A DNA stretch of 56,384 bases from Saprospiraceae bacterium (GCA_017987975.1 JAGNSQ010000007.1:1-56384), one strand, 5' to 3'. Numbered from the stretch's first letter, positions 1-11,300 are shown. Program-made: numbers and translations. The notes: generated by a model not told the origin, from the letters alone.

Positions 1-1685
1 TTGGGTTGAGGGTGGCTCACAATCAGGATGCCAAGGCACACCCCTATCGAACATTGGGAGGGACCATAAATATTGAAACCAACAGAAATTCGCAGCGCAA
101 TAATTTTGATTATGCCAACACAACCAACAATAAACTGACATCAAACTTTAATTATACGTATAAGTGGCCTGATTCGCCTTTTTCATTCAGAGCAGCTTTG
201 AATCACAACCAGGACAACCGCACCAGGATTGTCAACATTACATTGCCGGATGCCAGTTTTAACATGAATACCATACAGCCTTTTAAGCGTAAAAATGTAA
301 CCGGTGATCCCCTTTGGTACGAAAATATTCAAATGAGTTACAAGGCAGGTTTGAGGAGTTATGTAAAAACAACAGATACCACACTATTTACGCAGGCAAC
401 ACTTGACAACATACAGACAGGATTATCACACGGTTTTATTGTTTCTTCAAATGCGCGGGTACTGAAATACTTCAATTTTGCACCATCTGTAAATTATGAC
501 GAGGTTTATTTTCTGAAGACGGTCGACAAACAATTTAACCGCGACCTGGTGATTGATTCTATTCAGCAAGGGGTTGATGCAGAAGGAAATCCTGTATTTG
601 AGACCAGGGTGGTAAAATATGGGTCGGTTCAGCAGAGCTTAAAAAATGATTTTGAAGTTTTTCGGAAGTTTTCCACTTCAATGTCTCTCCAAACCAACCT
701 AACGGGTATCTATCGACGAAATTCAGGTTTTTTCAGAGGTATCAGGCACGTGATTAAACCCAATTTTTCACTTATTTATTCACCCGCCACAGATAAAAAA
801 TACGAGAGGTATGTAGATACAGATACTCGGCCTGAAAAAAATGTTGGAGAGTATTATAACCCTTTATTAACAGGTCCTTTTCCTCAATCCCTCAACGATG
901 AGCAGTTTAGCATTACCTATGGATTTAACAATGTGGTGGATGCCAAATTCAGAGGGAAAAAGGATACGGTGGATAAAAAAGTAACATTGATCAACAACCT
1001 GGATATCGGAGGCAGTTACAATTTTGCAAGGGATTCATTTCAATGGAGCGATGTCTCTATTGGTGGTAGCACTAATTTGTTTAAGGGGTATACCAACCTT
1101 CAAGTCAGGGCAATTCTCACTCCTTATGAAATCAACTACCAGACAGGGAGAAAGATCAATAAATTGCTGATCAACAACGAAAGCAATGGTCGATTATTGC
1201 AAATGATCAACTTTAACGCGGGTATCAATACCAGCTTCAGTTTTGCTCAGCTAAAGGATCTTTTCAAAAAGAAAACAGACGAAAAGAGCAAGAAGGAGGA
1301 AGGCAAAAAATCAAAGGGTTATGTCAAGCCAAGTATGACCACATTATTTGATAATCTCAGGTTTAATCATGCCATGGCAATTAGCATCATTAAGACGAAA
1401 ACAGGAAGTGATTCATTGTCATTATCTACTCACTCATTGTACATCAATGGTAGCATACCATTGAGCAAAAACTGGAATTTTAATATAGGGAGTATAAGTT
1501 ATGACTTTGTTGGAAAATCGCTTGTTTATCCTTCTTTTGGCTTTAGTCGGGACTTGCACTGCTGGAACATGAATTTTGCATGGTACCCCAATAGTGGTGT
1601 TTACAGCTTTTTTATCGGAGTCAAATCAGGTACACTCAACTTCCTAAAATACGATTACAACCAGCCCTATATTCCCAGAATTTAA
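1..1685 (+). CDS. lptD: LptD-like LPS assembly outer-membrane protein, C-terminal part (5' end outside window)
   Basis: The frame is open from the left edge, so this is the C-terminal part (about 560 residues) of a longer protein. The sequence is rich in alternating beta strands with Asn/Tyr/Phe, as in an outer-membrane barrel. Near the end it carries the segment DLHCWNMNFAWYPN followed by a Y-F-x-I-G-V-K-S strand, which I recognise as the C-terminal signature of Bacteroidota LptD homologues. LptD forms the outer-membrane barrel that, plugged by LptE, inserts lipopolysaccharide into the outer leaflet. A lysine-rich low-complexity stretch (near 1262-1320) probably forms a loop. The partner lptE is at about 23.9 kb. 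The missing N-terminus would hold the signal peptide and the OstA/jellyroll domain. Confidence 0.8.
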   Translation, partial: GLRVAHNQDAKAHPYRTLGGTINIETNRNSQRNNFDYANTTNNKLTSNFNYTYKWPDSPFSFRAALNHNQDNRTRIVNITLPDASFNMNTIQPFKRKNVTGDPLWYENIQMSYKAGLRSYVKTTDTTLFTQATLDNIQTGLSHGFIVSSNARVLKYFNFAPSVNYDEVYFLKTVDKQFNRDLVIDSIQQGVDAEGNPVFETRVVKYGSVQQSLKNDFEVFRKFSTSMSLQTNLTGIYRRNSGFFRGIRHVIKPNFSLIYSPATDKKYERYVDTDTRPEKNVGEYYNPLLTGPFPQSLNDEQFSITYGFNNVVDAKFRGKKDTVDKKVTLINNLDIGGSYNFARDSFQWSDVSIGGSTNLFKGYTNLQVRAILTPYEINYQTGRKINKLLINNESNGRLLQMINFNAGINTSFSFAQLKDLFKKKTDEKSKKEEGKKSKGYVKPSMTTLFDNLRFNHAMAISIIKTKTGSDSLSLSTHSLYINGSIPLSKNWNFNIGSISYDFVGKSLVYPSFGFSRDLHCWNMNFAWYPNSGVYSFFIGVKSGTLNFLKYDYNQPYIPRI

Positions 1686-1742
1686 ATTGGAGTTTTTTTA
1701 AAAGTTCTTGTTACTTTTAACGAAAATTTTAAAGCCACCAAA

Positions 1743-2279
1743 TTGAATACTGCTGTTAGCCAACTACCTCCATTTGCCCTCAGGCCTCGTTTTAAAGCTG
1801 AAGTTCCTTTTGGAATTCCAGAAATTGGTGTCAAAATTAAAGGGCAGTTAAAAGAAAGACAGGGTGATGTAGTGGGTAAGGTGGTAGGAAATATGGCAGT
1901 TTTGTCGATTCCTGACCACAAAAAACACTTTTGGTCCCCCCAACTCACATTGGGAATGGATGAAACCGATACGCCGGGTGTAACTACATTAAGGGGTATG
2001 TATGGACCTTCAACGTCAGTTTGGTTGGCATTTGTGTTTACTTATGGTATTTTGGGTATAGTGGCCTCATTTGCCCTGATCATAGGCCTTAGTCAATATA
2101 CCATGGGTCAATCAAGCTATGCTATCTACATTGCCTTTTTTTCTGTTTTGGGCATTTGTACCCTTTATTTTATTTCCTATTCTGGTCAAAAACTCGGAGG
2201 AGAACAAATGGAAGTGTTGCATGGTTTTGTAGAAGAGAGTTTGCACTATCCCATCATCTCAGTTGCTGCTGAGGCTTAA
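1743..2279 (+). CDS. Unknown two-helix membrane protein
   Basis: This is a 178-residue protein that I cannot assign to a family. Residues 1-90 are soluble. Two hydrophobic helices follow at about 93-115 and 126-146, and then a short charged tail. Reading from TTG at 1743 is the simplest start because the frame has no ATG before the globular part. The frame is open back to the lptD stop at 1685, so a start further upstream with another non-ATG codon is possible. It lies 57 bp after lptD on the same strand and may be cotranscribed. The topology suggests an inner-membrane protein with both ends on the same side. Confidence 0.6.
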   Translation: MNTAVSQLPPFALRPRFKAEVPFGIPEIGVKIKGQLKERQGDVVGKVVGNMAVLSIPDHKKHFWSPQLTLGMDETDTPGVTTLRGMYGPSTSVWLAFVFTYGILGIVASFALIIGLSQYTMGQSSYAIYIAFFSVLGICTLYFISYSGQKLGGEQMEVLHGFVEESLHYPIISVAAEA

Positions 2280-2521
2280 GCTCTTTAAGATAATTTATTT
2301 TTGTAATATTTAACTGTCTGATGAAGAGTTGTTAATATATAAATTTAAATTACATAACATTAAAATAATTATATATTGATTTATTCTTGTTATTAAGTAT
2401 AATATTTTGATCTATTGATTTGTACTGGTGTTTTGTTCTTGTTAAAGATGCTTTTCTCTAAAGTCTTAAAAATGTGGATATTATTTGATATTCGCTTTTT
2501 TAAATATAGCATTCTAGACTC

Positions 2522-2529
2522 TATATTTG
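2522..2529 (+). promoter_or_regulatory. TAnnTTTG -7 box before smc
   Basis: TATATTTG matches the Bacteroidota -7 consensus exactly. It ends only 7 bp before the smc ATG at 2537, so the expected transcript would have almost no leader. No clear TTTG -33 element is seen at the usual distance; the region there is a T-run. Confidence 0.55.
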
Positions 2530-2536
2530 CACCCCT

Positions 2537-5500
2537 ATGAGATTAAAACAGCTTCATATAAAAGGATTCAAGAGCTTCGCTTACGACACCGTCATCCACT
2601 TTAATGAGGATGTAATTGGAATTGTAGGTCCCAACGGAAGTGGAAAATCCAATATTGTGGATGCCATCAGATGGGTATTGGGGGAGCAGAAGAGCAAAGA
2701 GCTTCGTTTGGAACAAATGGCCGACGTTATCTTTAATGGTACCAAAAACCGAAAAGAAGCTCCCTCAGCCACCGTTGAATTGATTTTTGACAATGACCGG
2801 GGCTTATTACCTACTGAATACCAAACGGTCAATATATCGCGTACCCTGTATAGAAGTGGCGATAGTGAATACCGACTCAACGAGGTGGTTTGCAGGTTGA
2901 AAGACATCAAATCACTTTTGGTAGATACGGGCATCGGTTCCAACTCGTATGCTATCATATCACTCGGCATGGTAGACGACCTGCTTTACGATAAAGATGA
3001 TTCCAGGCGCTACATGTTTGAGCAAGCCGCCGGGGTTAGTAAATACAAGTCGAGGAAAAAAGAGACCCTGCAAAAACTCAACAGTACAAGTGCCGATTTA
3101 GACCGGGTTTCTGATCTGTTATTTGAAATTGAAGGGAACATGAAAACCCTTGAAAAGCAGGCAAAGAGAACCCGCAAGTATTTTGAATTAAAAGATGAAT
3201 ACAAAACGCTCGCCGTTCAAAACGCCGTGCGTTCGATGCAAAATTTAAAAGAACGGTACAAAAAGGCAGGTCAGGATATTACAGAAAAACAAGATGCTTA
3301 TTCTGCCATAAATACCGAAGTAATAGCCAAAGAAGCAAAGCTGGAGGCTGAGAAAAAACAAAACCTCGAGCAGGAATTAAACGTTGGGCAACAGCAAAAA
3401 GAGTTGAACGAGTTGGTGGCCAAACTCAGGAATCTGGAGAACGATAAAAACTTACTTACCCAAAAAATCAGTTTTAAAAAGCAGAGTCTTACCAATGCAG
3501 ATGCTGTGTTGACAGAAAGCAAAGTCTCTCTTGATTTGTTATCTGAGGAGCTAAAAAGACTTGAGAAACTCATTACCGAAGAGAAGGAGGTAGAAACATC
3601 TCTTTCTGCCAAACTAGCTGAAAAGCAACAGGCATTAGCTGAAGCAAGAGCAGTACAGGGAAGTGCCAAAAATGAATTTGAAACCAAGACCAAACACATC
3701 CAGGAGCTACAAAAACAGCTTTTTGATATTGACAAAGACATTGCAGTAACCTCCAATCATATTTCAACCCTTAAGTCTGAAAATCAGCGTACCAACGAAG
3801 AGATCAGGACCAATAAGGACGAGCATAGTCTCTTTGATCAGGATTTGGCTGAACTTACCGGTAAATTTCAAATTGCCAGTAATGAAATTACTTCCTTAAA
3901 AGAGAAGGAAACTCAGCGTAAGCAACAAATTGCAGAAGCTGAGCAACTCAGGGATAAGCTGGCCGAAGAACTGGGAAGAGTCAACCGAACCCTGGATGCC
4001 AGGCAAAATGAATATGACCTTCTCAAGAGCATGATTGAAAATTTTGAGGGCTTTCCGGAGTCGTTGAAGTTTCTTTCTTCTCAATGGCGAAAAGATGTGC
4101 CGGTACTTTCAGATTTACTGGATGTACAAGAGGAATATAAATCCGTAATTGAGCAATATTTGGAGCCCTACCTCACCTACTTTGTTGTAAACGATGTCAA
4201 CGAGGCAGGAGAAGCCATTCGTTTGTTGGGAGGCGCTCAAAAAGGAAAAGCCAATTTTTTCCTCCTCAATAGAATTGAATTTCAGCAGGGTGCCAAATTA
4301 TCAATTCCACTTGCAAAGCCGGCTATCGAATGCGTAAAAGTAGAATCAAAATACGAACCTTTATTATCTTACCTTTTAAGAGACGCCTACATCTTTGACG
4401 GTAGTTTGGACGATTTTAAATATGACCGCGAGTATGATGGTCTTAATTTTCTTTCAAAGTCAGGGAGTTTTCTAAAAACCCGTTTTACTATATCTGGTGG
4501 GTCTGTTGGACTTTTTGAAGGTAAAAAGATTGGTAGGAAAAAGAACCTGGAAAAGCTAGAGACATTTATCCGGGAATCAGAAGAGCAAAAAGCGAAGTTG
4601 AGCAGTGAGTTGGACAAAACCAGAAATCTGGTAGTTCAATTAAAAGGATCGGACAGAAGTCTGGAACTCGAGCACATGCTGGCTGATTTGCAAAAGATAG
4701 AGCAAGAGAAAACAAGACTCTTTGTGAGTTTGGAAAACCTGGCACAAAAAATAAAAGACGGTGAGACTAAAATTGTCAGAAATCGCCATCAAATTGAAGA
4801 ACTGGAAGAAAAGCAACGCACCTTTGAAGTTGACAAAATCAGTCTGAAAAGGGGCCTTGAAGAAGAAGAACAAAATATCAGGAGCAATAATTCGGATTTA
4901 GATCAGTTGACTGATAGACTCAACAAGGCTTCAGAAGCATTCAATGATGCGAATATTGAAGTTATACGTCAACAGAATCTGCTCACCAACCATTTAAAAG
5001 ACCTTGAGTTTAAACAATCACGGCAGACAGAAATAGCTGAAAGAATTAAGTCTGAAACATCCAGAAAGGAGGCCGATATTGTAGAGTTGGAACAGGCAGA
5101 GAACCATAAAATTGCGCTTGAAAATGAGCTGCTTTTGGTTTATAACGAAAAAAATTCCTTCCAGTCGGCTCTGAATGCAAATGAGCAAAACTATTTTTCA
5201 GCCAGAAATATAATTTCAAGTCTCGAAGAAGAAATCAGGGTACTCAATAGGGGCCTCAACCAGCATCAGGTTGAAATCAACCAGTTGAAGGACCATTACC
5301 AGGAGATCAAATTCCAAATCAATGCCATTGGTGATCGCATTTACATAGAGTTTAATGTGAGCATTGATGAGGTAATGAATCAGGAAGTGAATACCGAAAT
5401 AACGGATGAAGATCTGGCACAAAAGGTTGAGCAAATCAGACATAGACTTAACAACTATGGTGAGATCAATCCTATGGCGATGGAAGCCTATGAAGAGATC

Positions 5501-6091
5501 AAATCCAGGTACGATGTCATTACAGTACAGCGAAATGACATCCTGGCCGCCAAGGAGTCTTTGCTGCAGACCATCAAAGAAATTGAATCCACCGCCACAT
5601 CACAGTTTATGCAGGCATTTGAGGAAATTAGGTCCAATTTTATCAATGTTTTCAGGAGTCTTTTTACTGAGGATGATAACTGCGATTTGATTTTGATGGA
5701 GCCCGACAATCCATTGGAATCATCAATTGAGATTGTAGCCAAACCAAAAGGCAAAAAGCCTAAATCGTTGAGTCAGCTATCGGGAGGAGAGAAAACACTA
5801 ACGGCAACCGCTTTACTGTTTGCCTTGTACTTACTCAAACCAGCCCCATTCTGTATATTTGATGAAGTGGATGCTCCATTGGACGATGCCAATATTCAAA
5901 AATTCAACCGCATTATCCAGAAATTTTCTGAACGATCACAATTTATCATTGTCACCCACAATAAGTCAACCATGGCAGCTGTAGATGTGCTTTATGGCGT
6001 TTACATGCAGGAGATGGGAGTAAGTGCATTAACACCAGTCGATTTCAGAGACTTAAAGGATGATCCTGTTTTAGCAGCTGCAAGCGCCTAA
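2537..6091 (+). CDS. smc: Chromosome segregation ATPase SMC
   Basis: This 1184-residue protein is full length for bacterial SMC. It organises and segregates the chromosome as an ATP-driven ring with ScpA/ScpB, which are not in this window. The N-terminal head has the Walker A motif GPNGSGKSN at residues 31-39. Long coiled coils run from about 170 to 500 and 670 to 1000, on either side of a hinge domain at about 510-660. The C-terminal head has the signature motif QLSGGEKT near residue 1080 and the Walker B segment CIFDEVDAPLDD near 1106-1117. The D-loop and the switch histidine (IIVTHNKSTM) follow. It is followed after only 3 bp by the acpH-like gene, implying cotranscription. Confidence 0.97.
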   Translation: MRLKQLHIKGFKSFAYDTVIHFNEDVIGIVGPNGSGKSNIVDAIRWVLGEQKSKELRLEQMADVIFNGTKNRKEAPSATVELIFDNDRGLLPTEYQTVNISRTLYRSGDSEYRLNEVVCRLKDIKSLLVDTGIGSNSYAIISLGMVDDLLYDKDDSRRYMFEQAAGVSKYKSRKKETLQKLNSTSADLDRVSDLLFEIEGNMKTLEKQAKRTRKYFELKDEYKTLAVQNAVRSMQNLKERYKKAGQDITEKQDAYSAINTEVIAKEAKLEAEKKQNLEQELNVGQQQKELNELVAKLRNLENDKNLLTQKISFKKQSLTNADAVLTESKVSLDLLSEELKRLEKLITEEKEVETSLSAKLAEKQQALAEARAVQGSAKNEFETKTKHIQELQKQLFDIDKDIAVTSNHISTLKSENQRTNEEIRTNKDEHSLFDQDLAELTGKFQIASNEITSLKEKETQRKQQIAEAEQLRDKLAEELGRVNRTLDARQNEYDLLKSMIENFEGFPESLKFLSSQWRKDVPVLSDLLDVQEEYKSVIEQYLEPYLTYFVVNDVNEAGEAIRLLGGAQKGKANFFLLNRIEFQQGAKLSIPLAKPAIECVKVESKYEPLLSYLLRDAYIFDGSLDDFKYDREYDGLNFLSKSGSFLKTRFTISGGSVGLFEGKKIGRKKNLEKLETFIRESEEQKAKLSSELDKTRNLVVQLKGSDRSLELEHMLADLQKIEQEKTRLFVSLENLAQKIKDGETKIVRNRHQIEELEEKQRTFEVDKISLKRGLEEEEQNIRSNNSDLDQLTDRLNKASEAFNDANIEVIRQQNLLTNHLKDLEFKQSRQTEIAERIKSETSRKEADIVELEQAENHKIALENELLLVYNEKNSFQSALNANEQNYFSARNIISSLEEEIRVLNRGLNQHQVEINQLKDHYQEIKFQINAIGDRIYIEFNVSIDEVMNQEVNTEITDEDLAQKVEQIRHRLNNYGEINPMAMEAYEEIKSRYDVITVQRNDILAAKESLLQTIKEIESTATSQFMQAFEEIRSNFINVFRSLFTEDDNCDLILMEPDNPLESSIEIVAKPKGKKPKSLSQLSGGEKTLTATALLFALYLLKPAPFCIFDEVDAPLDDANIQKFNRIIQKFSERSQFIIVTHNKSTMAAVDVLYGVYMQEMGVSALTPVDFRDLKDDPVLAAASA

Positions 6092-6094
6092 CGG

Positions 6095-6688
6095 ATGAAT
6101 TATCTGGCGCATACACTCCTTTCCGGCAAAAATGAAGCTCTGATTGTTGGTAATTTTTTAGCCGATATATTGCGCAAAAATGAATATGGTCCCTGGATGG
6201 AACCTTACTTATTGGGTGTTGATCTTCATAGGGCTATTGACCACTTTACAGATGATCACCCTTCAATAAAAAGGATCAATGCCATCTTGAGGCCCTCACA
6301 TAGGAAGTATGCCCCGGTGGTCACCGATATATTGTTGGATTATATTTTGGGCCAGGCCTGGCATATGCATTCTTCAGAAAGCATTCAGGGTTTTGCTGAC
6401 TTAAGGTATGAAACCATCAGGACACATCTGCCTGTATTTCCTGACAGAATCAAACCCATAGTGGCCAAGATGATTGATGGCAATTTTTTGATAAAATATA
6501 CCACCATCGAAGGTTTGATGTTCACCTTTGAAAAGATTCAGGAAGCTGCCAGGTTTCCCTCTGATTTTAGCCAGGCTGTTGAGGATTTAGAAAATTATTA
6601 TGATACCCTCTACCTGGAATTCAATCACTTTTTTCCTGATTTAGTGGATCACACTCAATCTTACAGGATCAACGCTTCCAAATTATAA
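6095..6688 (+). CDS. acpH: Acyl carrier protein phosphodiesterase-like protein
   Basis: This 197-residue protein begins MNYLAHTLLSG and has GNFLADILR shortly after. This is the characteristic opening of the AcpH/ACP phosphodiesterase family (HD-like fold), which removes the 4'-phosphopantetheine group from holo-ACP. A DxHRAIDHFTDDHP segment at about residues 48-61 contains the His/Asp residues expected to bind metal. The length is typical. It starts 3 bp after the smc stop and is very likely in the same transcript. Its stop overlaps the stop of the convergent barrel-protein gene. Enzymatic activity is inferred from family membership only. Confidence 0.85.
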   Translation: MNYLAHTLLSGKNEALIVGNFLADILRKNEYGPWMEPYLLGVDLHRAIDHFTDDHPSIKRINAILRPSHRKYAPVVTDILLDYILGQAWHMHSSESIQGFADLRYETIRTHLPVFPDRIKPIVAKMIDGNFLIKYTTIEGLMFTFEKIQEAARFPSDFSQAVEDLENYYDTLYLEFNHFFPDLVDHTQSYRINASKL

Positions 6689-8311
6689 TTTCAGCAACAA
6701 ACCACCTTGGAAATGTATGCCCAGACTGGGATATCCGTACCATTGCTCATACTTATTGTTTAGTAAATTATTGGCTTTGGCATAAATGCCAAATTTTTTG
6801 CTGATCCAAATATCCAAACCCGCATTGAGTTCGATCCTATTGTTGAGTCTTATATCAGTTGGAGAACCTGTGCTTGTATCCACTACCCTCGCCCATTGTC
6901 GGTCAGTTACAAACAACTCAGGAGTAAATTTGATTCTGTCATTGACCAAACGAAACTCAGCCTGCGCTTTAAATTCAAGACTGTGTACGCCATAAAGTTT
7001 GTCCAAGCCTTTTTTGTCAAAAAAGTTTTTGGTCAATAATCCTTTTAGCCTGATATTTTGGGATACGGCAAAGTCAATATTTGATCTGATGAATACTGCA
7101 TTTAAATCGGTGTAAAACACATCTGCGCTATAGACCTTAGTTTCATTTTTGAATTGTTCCCAATTTCTGCCATTGACATAACCGGCTGCAGCTTCATAGC
7201 CCACCACTTTGGTTTCACCTCTTATACCACCTAAAATCTCTTTTCCGATAAAATTGCTGAGCGAGGGAATTGTTGGATTCAACCAGGGATTTTCCAAGGT
7301 AAGTCTATGCAAATTGTTACCGGTTACTCTAAGCTTGCTCAGGGCAAAAACATGCATTCCTTTTCCGGCTAATGCATAATCAAATTGTATTTCTGGCCAA
7401 GGTATTGTTTTTTCTGCCGCATCAAAATAAATGGCAGCTCCTGCCGTTAAAAACCACTTTGAATTGGAATATTTAATTTTGGGGTCAAAAACCAATGAAT
7501 AAAGATCAGAAATCTCAGTCTGCAGTACACCGTTAAATTGAAAAGGAAGGTCTAACCTCCAATTGCCTTTCTTTTTGGCTACTTTGGTTTCGATTCTAAA
7601 TTGGCCCTCGTTTTTGTCAGGATTTGAAACGTTGAGTACGGAGTAACTGGTATTGAATTTAAATTCAATGTCGTTTTCTTCAATTGACCCATGGCCTATT
7701 TCTGCTTTAAATCCGGCATTGAAAAGATTGCGGTCTTTATCATTTAGATCATTACCATCGTAAATAAAATAAAAGGGTTGTTGGCGGTAGGTGGCATTGA
7801 AACCGGCGTTTAGCTGCCATTTTTCTTTTATTTTATAACGTATTCCGGCAATAGCAGTAGAATTTCCTGCCTTTTGGTCTGCTACTTTGGAAGCATTATC
7901 AAAACTTTGATGTGTCAGATGGATGTAGCGGTCAAACTGATATTCATCTGTTTTGTAAAGACCTAACTCAAGTCCGGGATTCTTAACATTACCATACCCA
8001 ATTCGGGTAAAAAAAGAATAAGGTTCAAATGGTAAATCAGCATCAGCCGCTATTGGTTTTATTACCGGCTCCGGATATTCAATATCGAGAGGCAAGATGG
8101 TTACATTATAGTTATACTTTTTCTTTATTGGCACTACCGGCTTGATCACAGGAGCCATGTTAATGATTCTGGCTTCTTCCAATTGAGCTTCAAAAGTTTT
8201 GATAATTTCTTGTTTTTCTTCCGGCAATTCCTGCGAAAAAAGGGTGGAGCTGCATAAAACTGAAAAACAGACTGTAAATAGTAAATGGGTATATGGATGT
8301 ATTACTTTCAT
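6683..8311 (-). CDS. Outer-membrane beta-barrel protein (TonB-receptor-like), partner of the TPR protein
   Basis: This 542-residue protein has a signal peptide (about residues 1-27, ending LFSQ). A short periplasmic segment rich in Pro/Lys/Val follows, then a long series of amphipathic beta strands ending in GGLLLKL. The organisation resembles the barrel of TonB-dependent receptors, but I see no complete plug domain or carboxypeptidase-like domain, so the substrate and dependence on TonB are unknown. Its ATG overlaps the stop of the upstream TPR gene (TAATG), so the two are translationally coupled and probably work together in the envelope. The strand pattern makes the location confident, the function not. 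Confidence 0.75.
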   Translation of the reverse strand: MKVIHPYTHLLFTVCFSVLCSSTLFSQELPEEKQEIIKTFEAQLEEARIINMAPVIKPVVPIKKKYNYNVTILPLDIEYPEPVIKPIAADADLPFEPYSFFTRIGYGNVKNPGLELGLYKTDEYQFDRYIHLTHQSFDNASKVADQKAGNSTAIAGIRYKIKEKWQLNAGFNATYRQQPFYFIYDGNDLNDKDRNLFNAGFKAEIGHGSIEENDIEFKFNTSYSVLNVSNPDKNEGQFRIETKVAKKKGNWRLDLPFQFNGVLQTEISDLYSLVFDPKIKYSNSKWFLTAGAAIYFDAAEKTIPWPEIQFDYALAGKGMHVFALSKLRVTGNNLHRLTLENPWLNPTIPSLSNFIGKEILGGIRGETKVVGYEAAAGYVNGRNWEQFKNETKVYSADVFYTDLNAVFIRSNIDFAVSQNIRLKGLLTKNFFDKKGLDKLYGVHSLEFKAQAEFRLVNDRIKFTPELFVTDRQWARVVDTSTGSPTDIRLNNRIELNAGLDIWISKKFGIYAKANNLLNNKYEQWYGYPSLGIHFQGGLLLKL

Positions 8312-11300
8312 TACTCTTCTTCGTTTTTGGTTTTTTTCTGTAAATCGAAGGGTTCGTTACCCGATTTTATTCGGTTGGTCTCGGCTTCTTTAACTTTGAT
8401 TTTATTTAGTTTTTCGTTGGCCAATTTTATAATATCGGCATCTTCAACAAAATTTTCAAGGACAGCCTCTACCGCGGCTCGTGCATTGAGTAAATCTTCT
8501 TTTTGATAGTAGATGTCTGTTATCAACAATAAACTTTTTGCGATCCAATAAGGGTAATTGCCATTTTTTTCATTGGCATAATGGCACTGCTGCTCAGCCT
8601 GGGTGTATTCTTTTTTATTGAATTGAATCTCTGCCAGCAGGTATCTTGACTCTGCCCCCTGATTGTTGTTGGTGTTTTGGTCAACGAAGGTCAAAGAAGG
8701 AACGGCGTTTTCGGTTTCACCCATCTTGAGGTAGGTTTTCGCCAGATAATAGTGAGCCGCAGATCGTTCATCCTTGGTGGCAGCTGTATTCTGGATTACC
8801 TTTTTTCCATATTCTATGATATCCATATTTTTTGCCAACCTAAAAGCACTCTTTAGTGCTCCGTATTGGGATTGGAACAGCTCGCCGGCATCACCTGAAA
8901 CCATCTCACTTTGTTTGTAATATTTTAATGCTTTTTCAAAATCTTCAGTGTAATGGTAAGCTATGAGTGCTGCTTTGTAAATCGACTTTTGTTTGTATCT
9001 GGTTTCCCCGTCATTTATGATAGCCTCATAGTCCTGAAGAGACGCAGGGTAAATTTTAAGCACATTGTTACTTTCTGCCCTGTAATATCTTGCGTCGTTT
9101 TTGTAATATCCCAATGGAAAATTGCTCAAATATTCTGAAAATGAATTGACAGCAGCCTCATATTGACTATTGTTGAAAATGTTGACAGCCAAATGATAGG
9201 TAAGTGAATCCAATGAAATCGAACCTTTTTCTGTTGCAGGTATCGAATCCAGGTATTTAAGATAAGCTTTTGAATTGGCCATGTGATCCACATAAATTTC
9301 TTCTATTGCCTTAAGAGAAGTGCTTCTTTCTGCCGGAGAAGGGTTTGATTTCATAACACCCTTGTATTCCTGTAATGCCTTAGCTGCTTCACCCTTGTTA
9401 AAATAGATCAAACCTGATTTAATTCTGGCTGAATTGGCATAGCTGGTTTTTGATCCATAATCTTTTATTACTTTTTGGAAATAAAACAAGGATGTATCAA
9501 GACTGGTTTTTTCAAGGTATGTTTCACCCAGTTGATAGGTGGCATCATCTCCATATTCTGATGATGAATTTGTTTTAACAATATCCAGTAAAGTAGCAAT
9601 TTTTGCATCAGCTTGTTTTAACAAGCCTTGGATCAGGGCTTTCTGGTACATGGCATAAATAAATCCCCCTTGCTTGCGCGCCACGGCCTGTTCGTAAAAG
9701 TCAAGAGCTCCTTCATATTCATTTTGCCTGAATAGACAATCGGCTGTTCGGATAAAAGCATCAGGTAAAATGCGATTCATCACAAAATCATTTTTGATGC
9801 CTTCTCTTTGAATATTGATGCCTACCACTGCATTTTTAAATTGTAATTCTGCTTTCTTATATAGTTTAGATCTTAAAAAATTGTATCCCTGGATATAATG
9901 TGCCATGTATTGTGCTGACTCATCGGGCAAGTCATTAACTCCATTAGCGATACCAAAATAAGAATCAAGATGGTTGATGCTGGCTGCAAGATCACCTCCA
10001 TCATGTGCCAGCTTACCTTTCCAATACAGGGTTTGGCAATGATAATTTCTGTCGAGTGTATAAAGGACCGCCTTGTCCAATAAGGCACCTGCCTGTTCGC
10101 TTTTACCATCCTCTATATATTGAATTGCCTGACGCAGTGCAATCATCTGGTATGTCTTTATTATCTTATCAGATGGCTTTTTTAGTGATTCAATAATACG
10201 AAGTGAATTGAGGTAGTCATTGGAGTTGACCAGGATATCGTTGATGATTTCCTGGCTCTCATTATAAAAGCGTGATGATTCACTGGTTTCCGTCAGTGTG
10301 TTGATGGCTTCGCGTTCAGAACCCAATTCAGCGGAGATTTTTCCATAATTAAATTTAGCTTCTTCTTTCATGGCTGGGTCAAAATCCATGTTAGAGACTC
10401 TCCTGAGAGCGGAACGGGCCGAGTTTCTATCTCCCAATTTAATATAACAGTCTGCCAGGTAATAGCTGGCCATTTGTCCCATTCTGGTTTCCAATTGGGT
10501 AAGTTCTAAAAAATTGGATTTTGCTTTTTCACAATTGTCAAGTTTGTATTGGGTAAAAGCCAGCTGGTAAAATTCTTCGGCGCTTAATTTTTCTGTTCTG
10601 GATTCGTAAAATTCAAGGTGAGGAAGTGCTCTTTTATAATCGCCTTTCAAAAAGTAACTTTGACCTAACAAGAGCCTGATATCTTTGACATTGTCGGTGT
10701 TTTTATCACCAATCTTATGTTCACCATAAGTAAGTAGTTTGTCAAAATCTTTTTGCGCAAAATATATTTGAGCTATGATATAGGGGATATGACCGGCATA
10801 AGTACCGGAATTGGATGCCCTTTTAAAACTTTCTACTGCACCCGAATAATCTTTTTCAAAATATTGACACATACCATAATAATAATTGGTATGGTGGAAA
10901 TACATATCTCTCAATTCTCTGGTTTTTGCCAAGGTTGTTTTGGCCTGGCCAAATTGTTTGTTTACGAAAAAACAATAGCCCTTTTTAAAGCTAAGCTCAC
11001 TCAGTTCGAGGTCTGAAAGCTGGTTGAGATCATTTATTTTGTCATAATAAGTTATGGCCTCGTCATACCGGCCATTGTTGTAATAGTAAGAAGCAAGTTC
11101 CAAAATGGCAGGAATGATGCCGGCCTTGTTATATTGCGATTGGATCCAATTGACCAGGTTGACTTCTGCATCGGGAGCATTGAGTCTTAGTGATGCAATG
11201 GCTTTTTCTGTTTCCTGCACCTGGACAGTGCGCTCGTGGAGAGGAAAGCCGGGTCTTTGAAAAAGTAATTCCTGCCGAAATAGTTGAAGTCTTGGGTTTC

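Noticed and set aside
1682-1948. Minus-strand open frame of 88 codons over the start of the unknown membrane protein gene
   Set aside because: It is antisense to a frame with a proper membrane-protein composition, has no family signal and no promoter, so it is a shadow frame.
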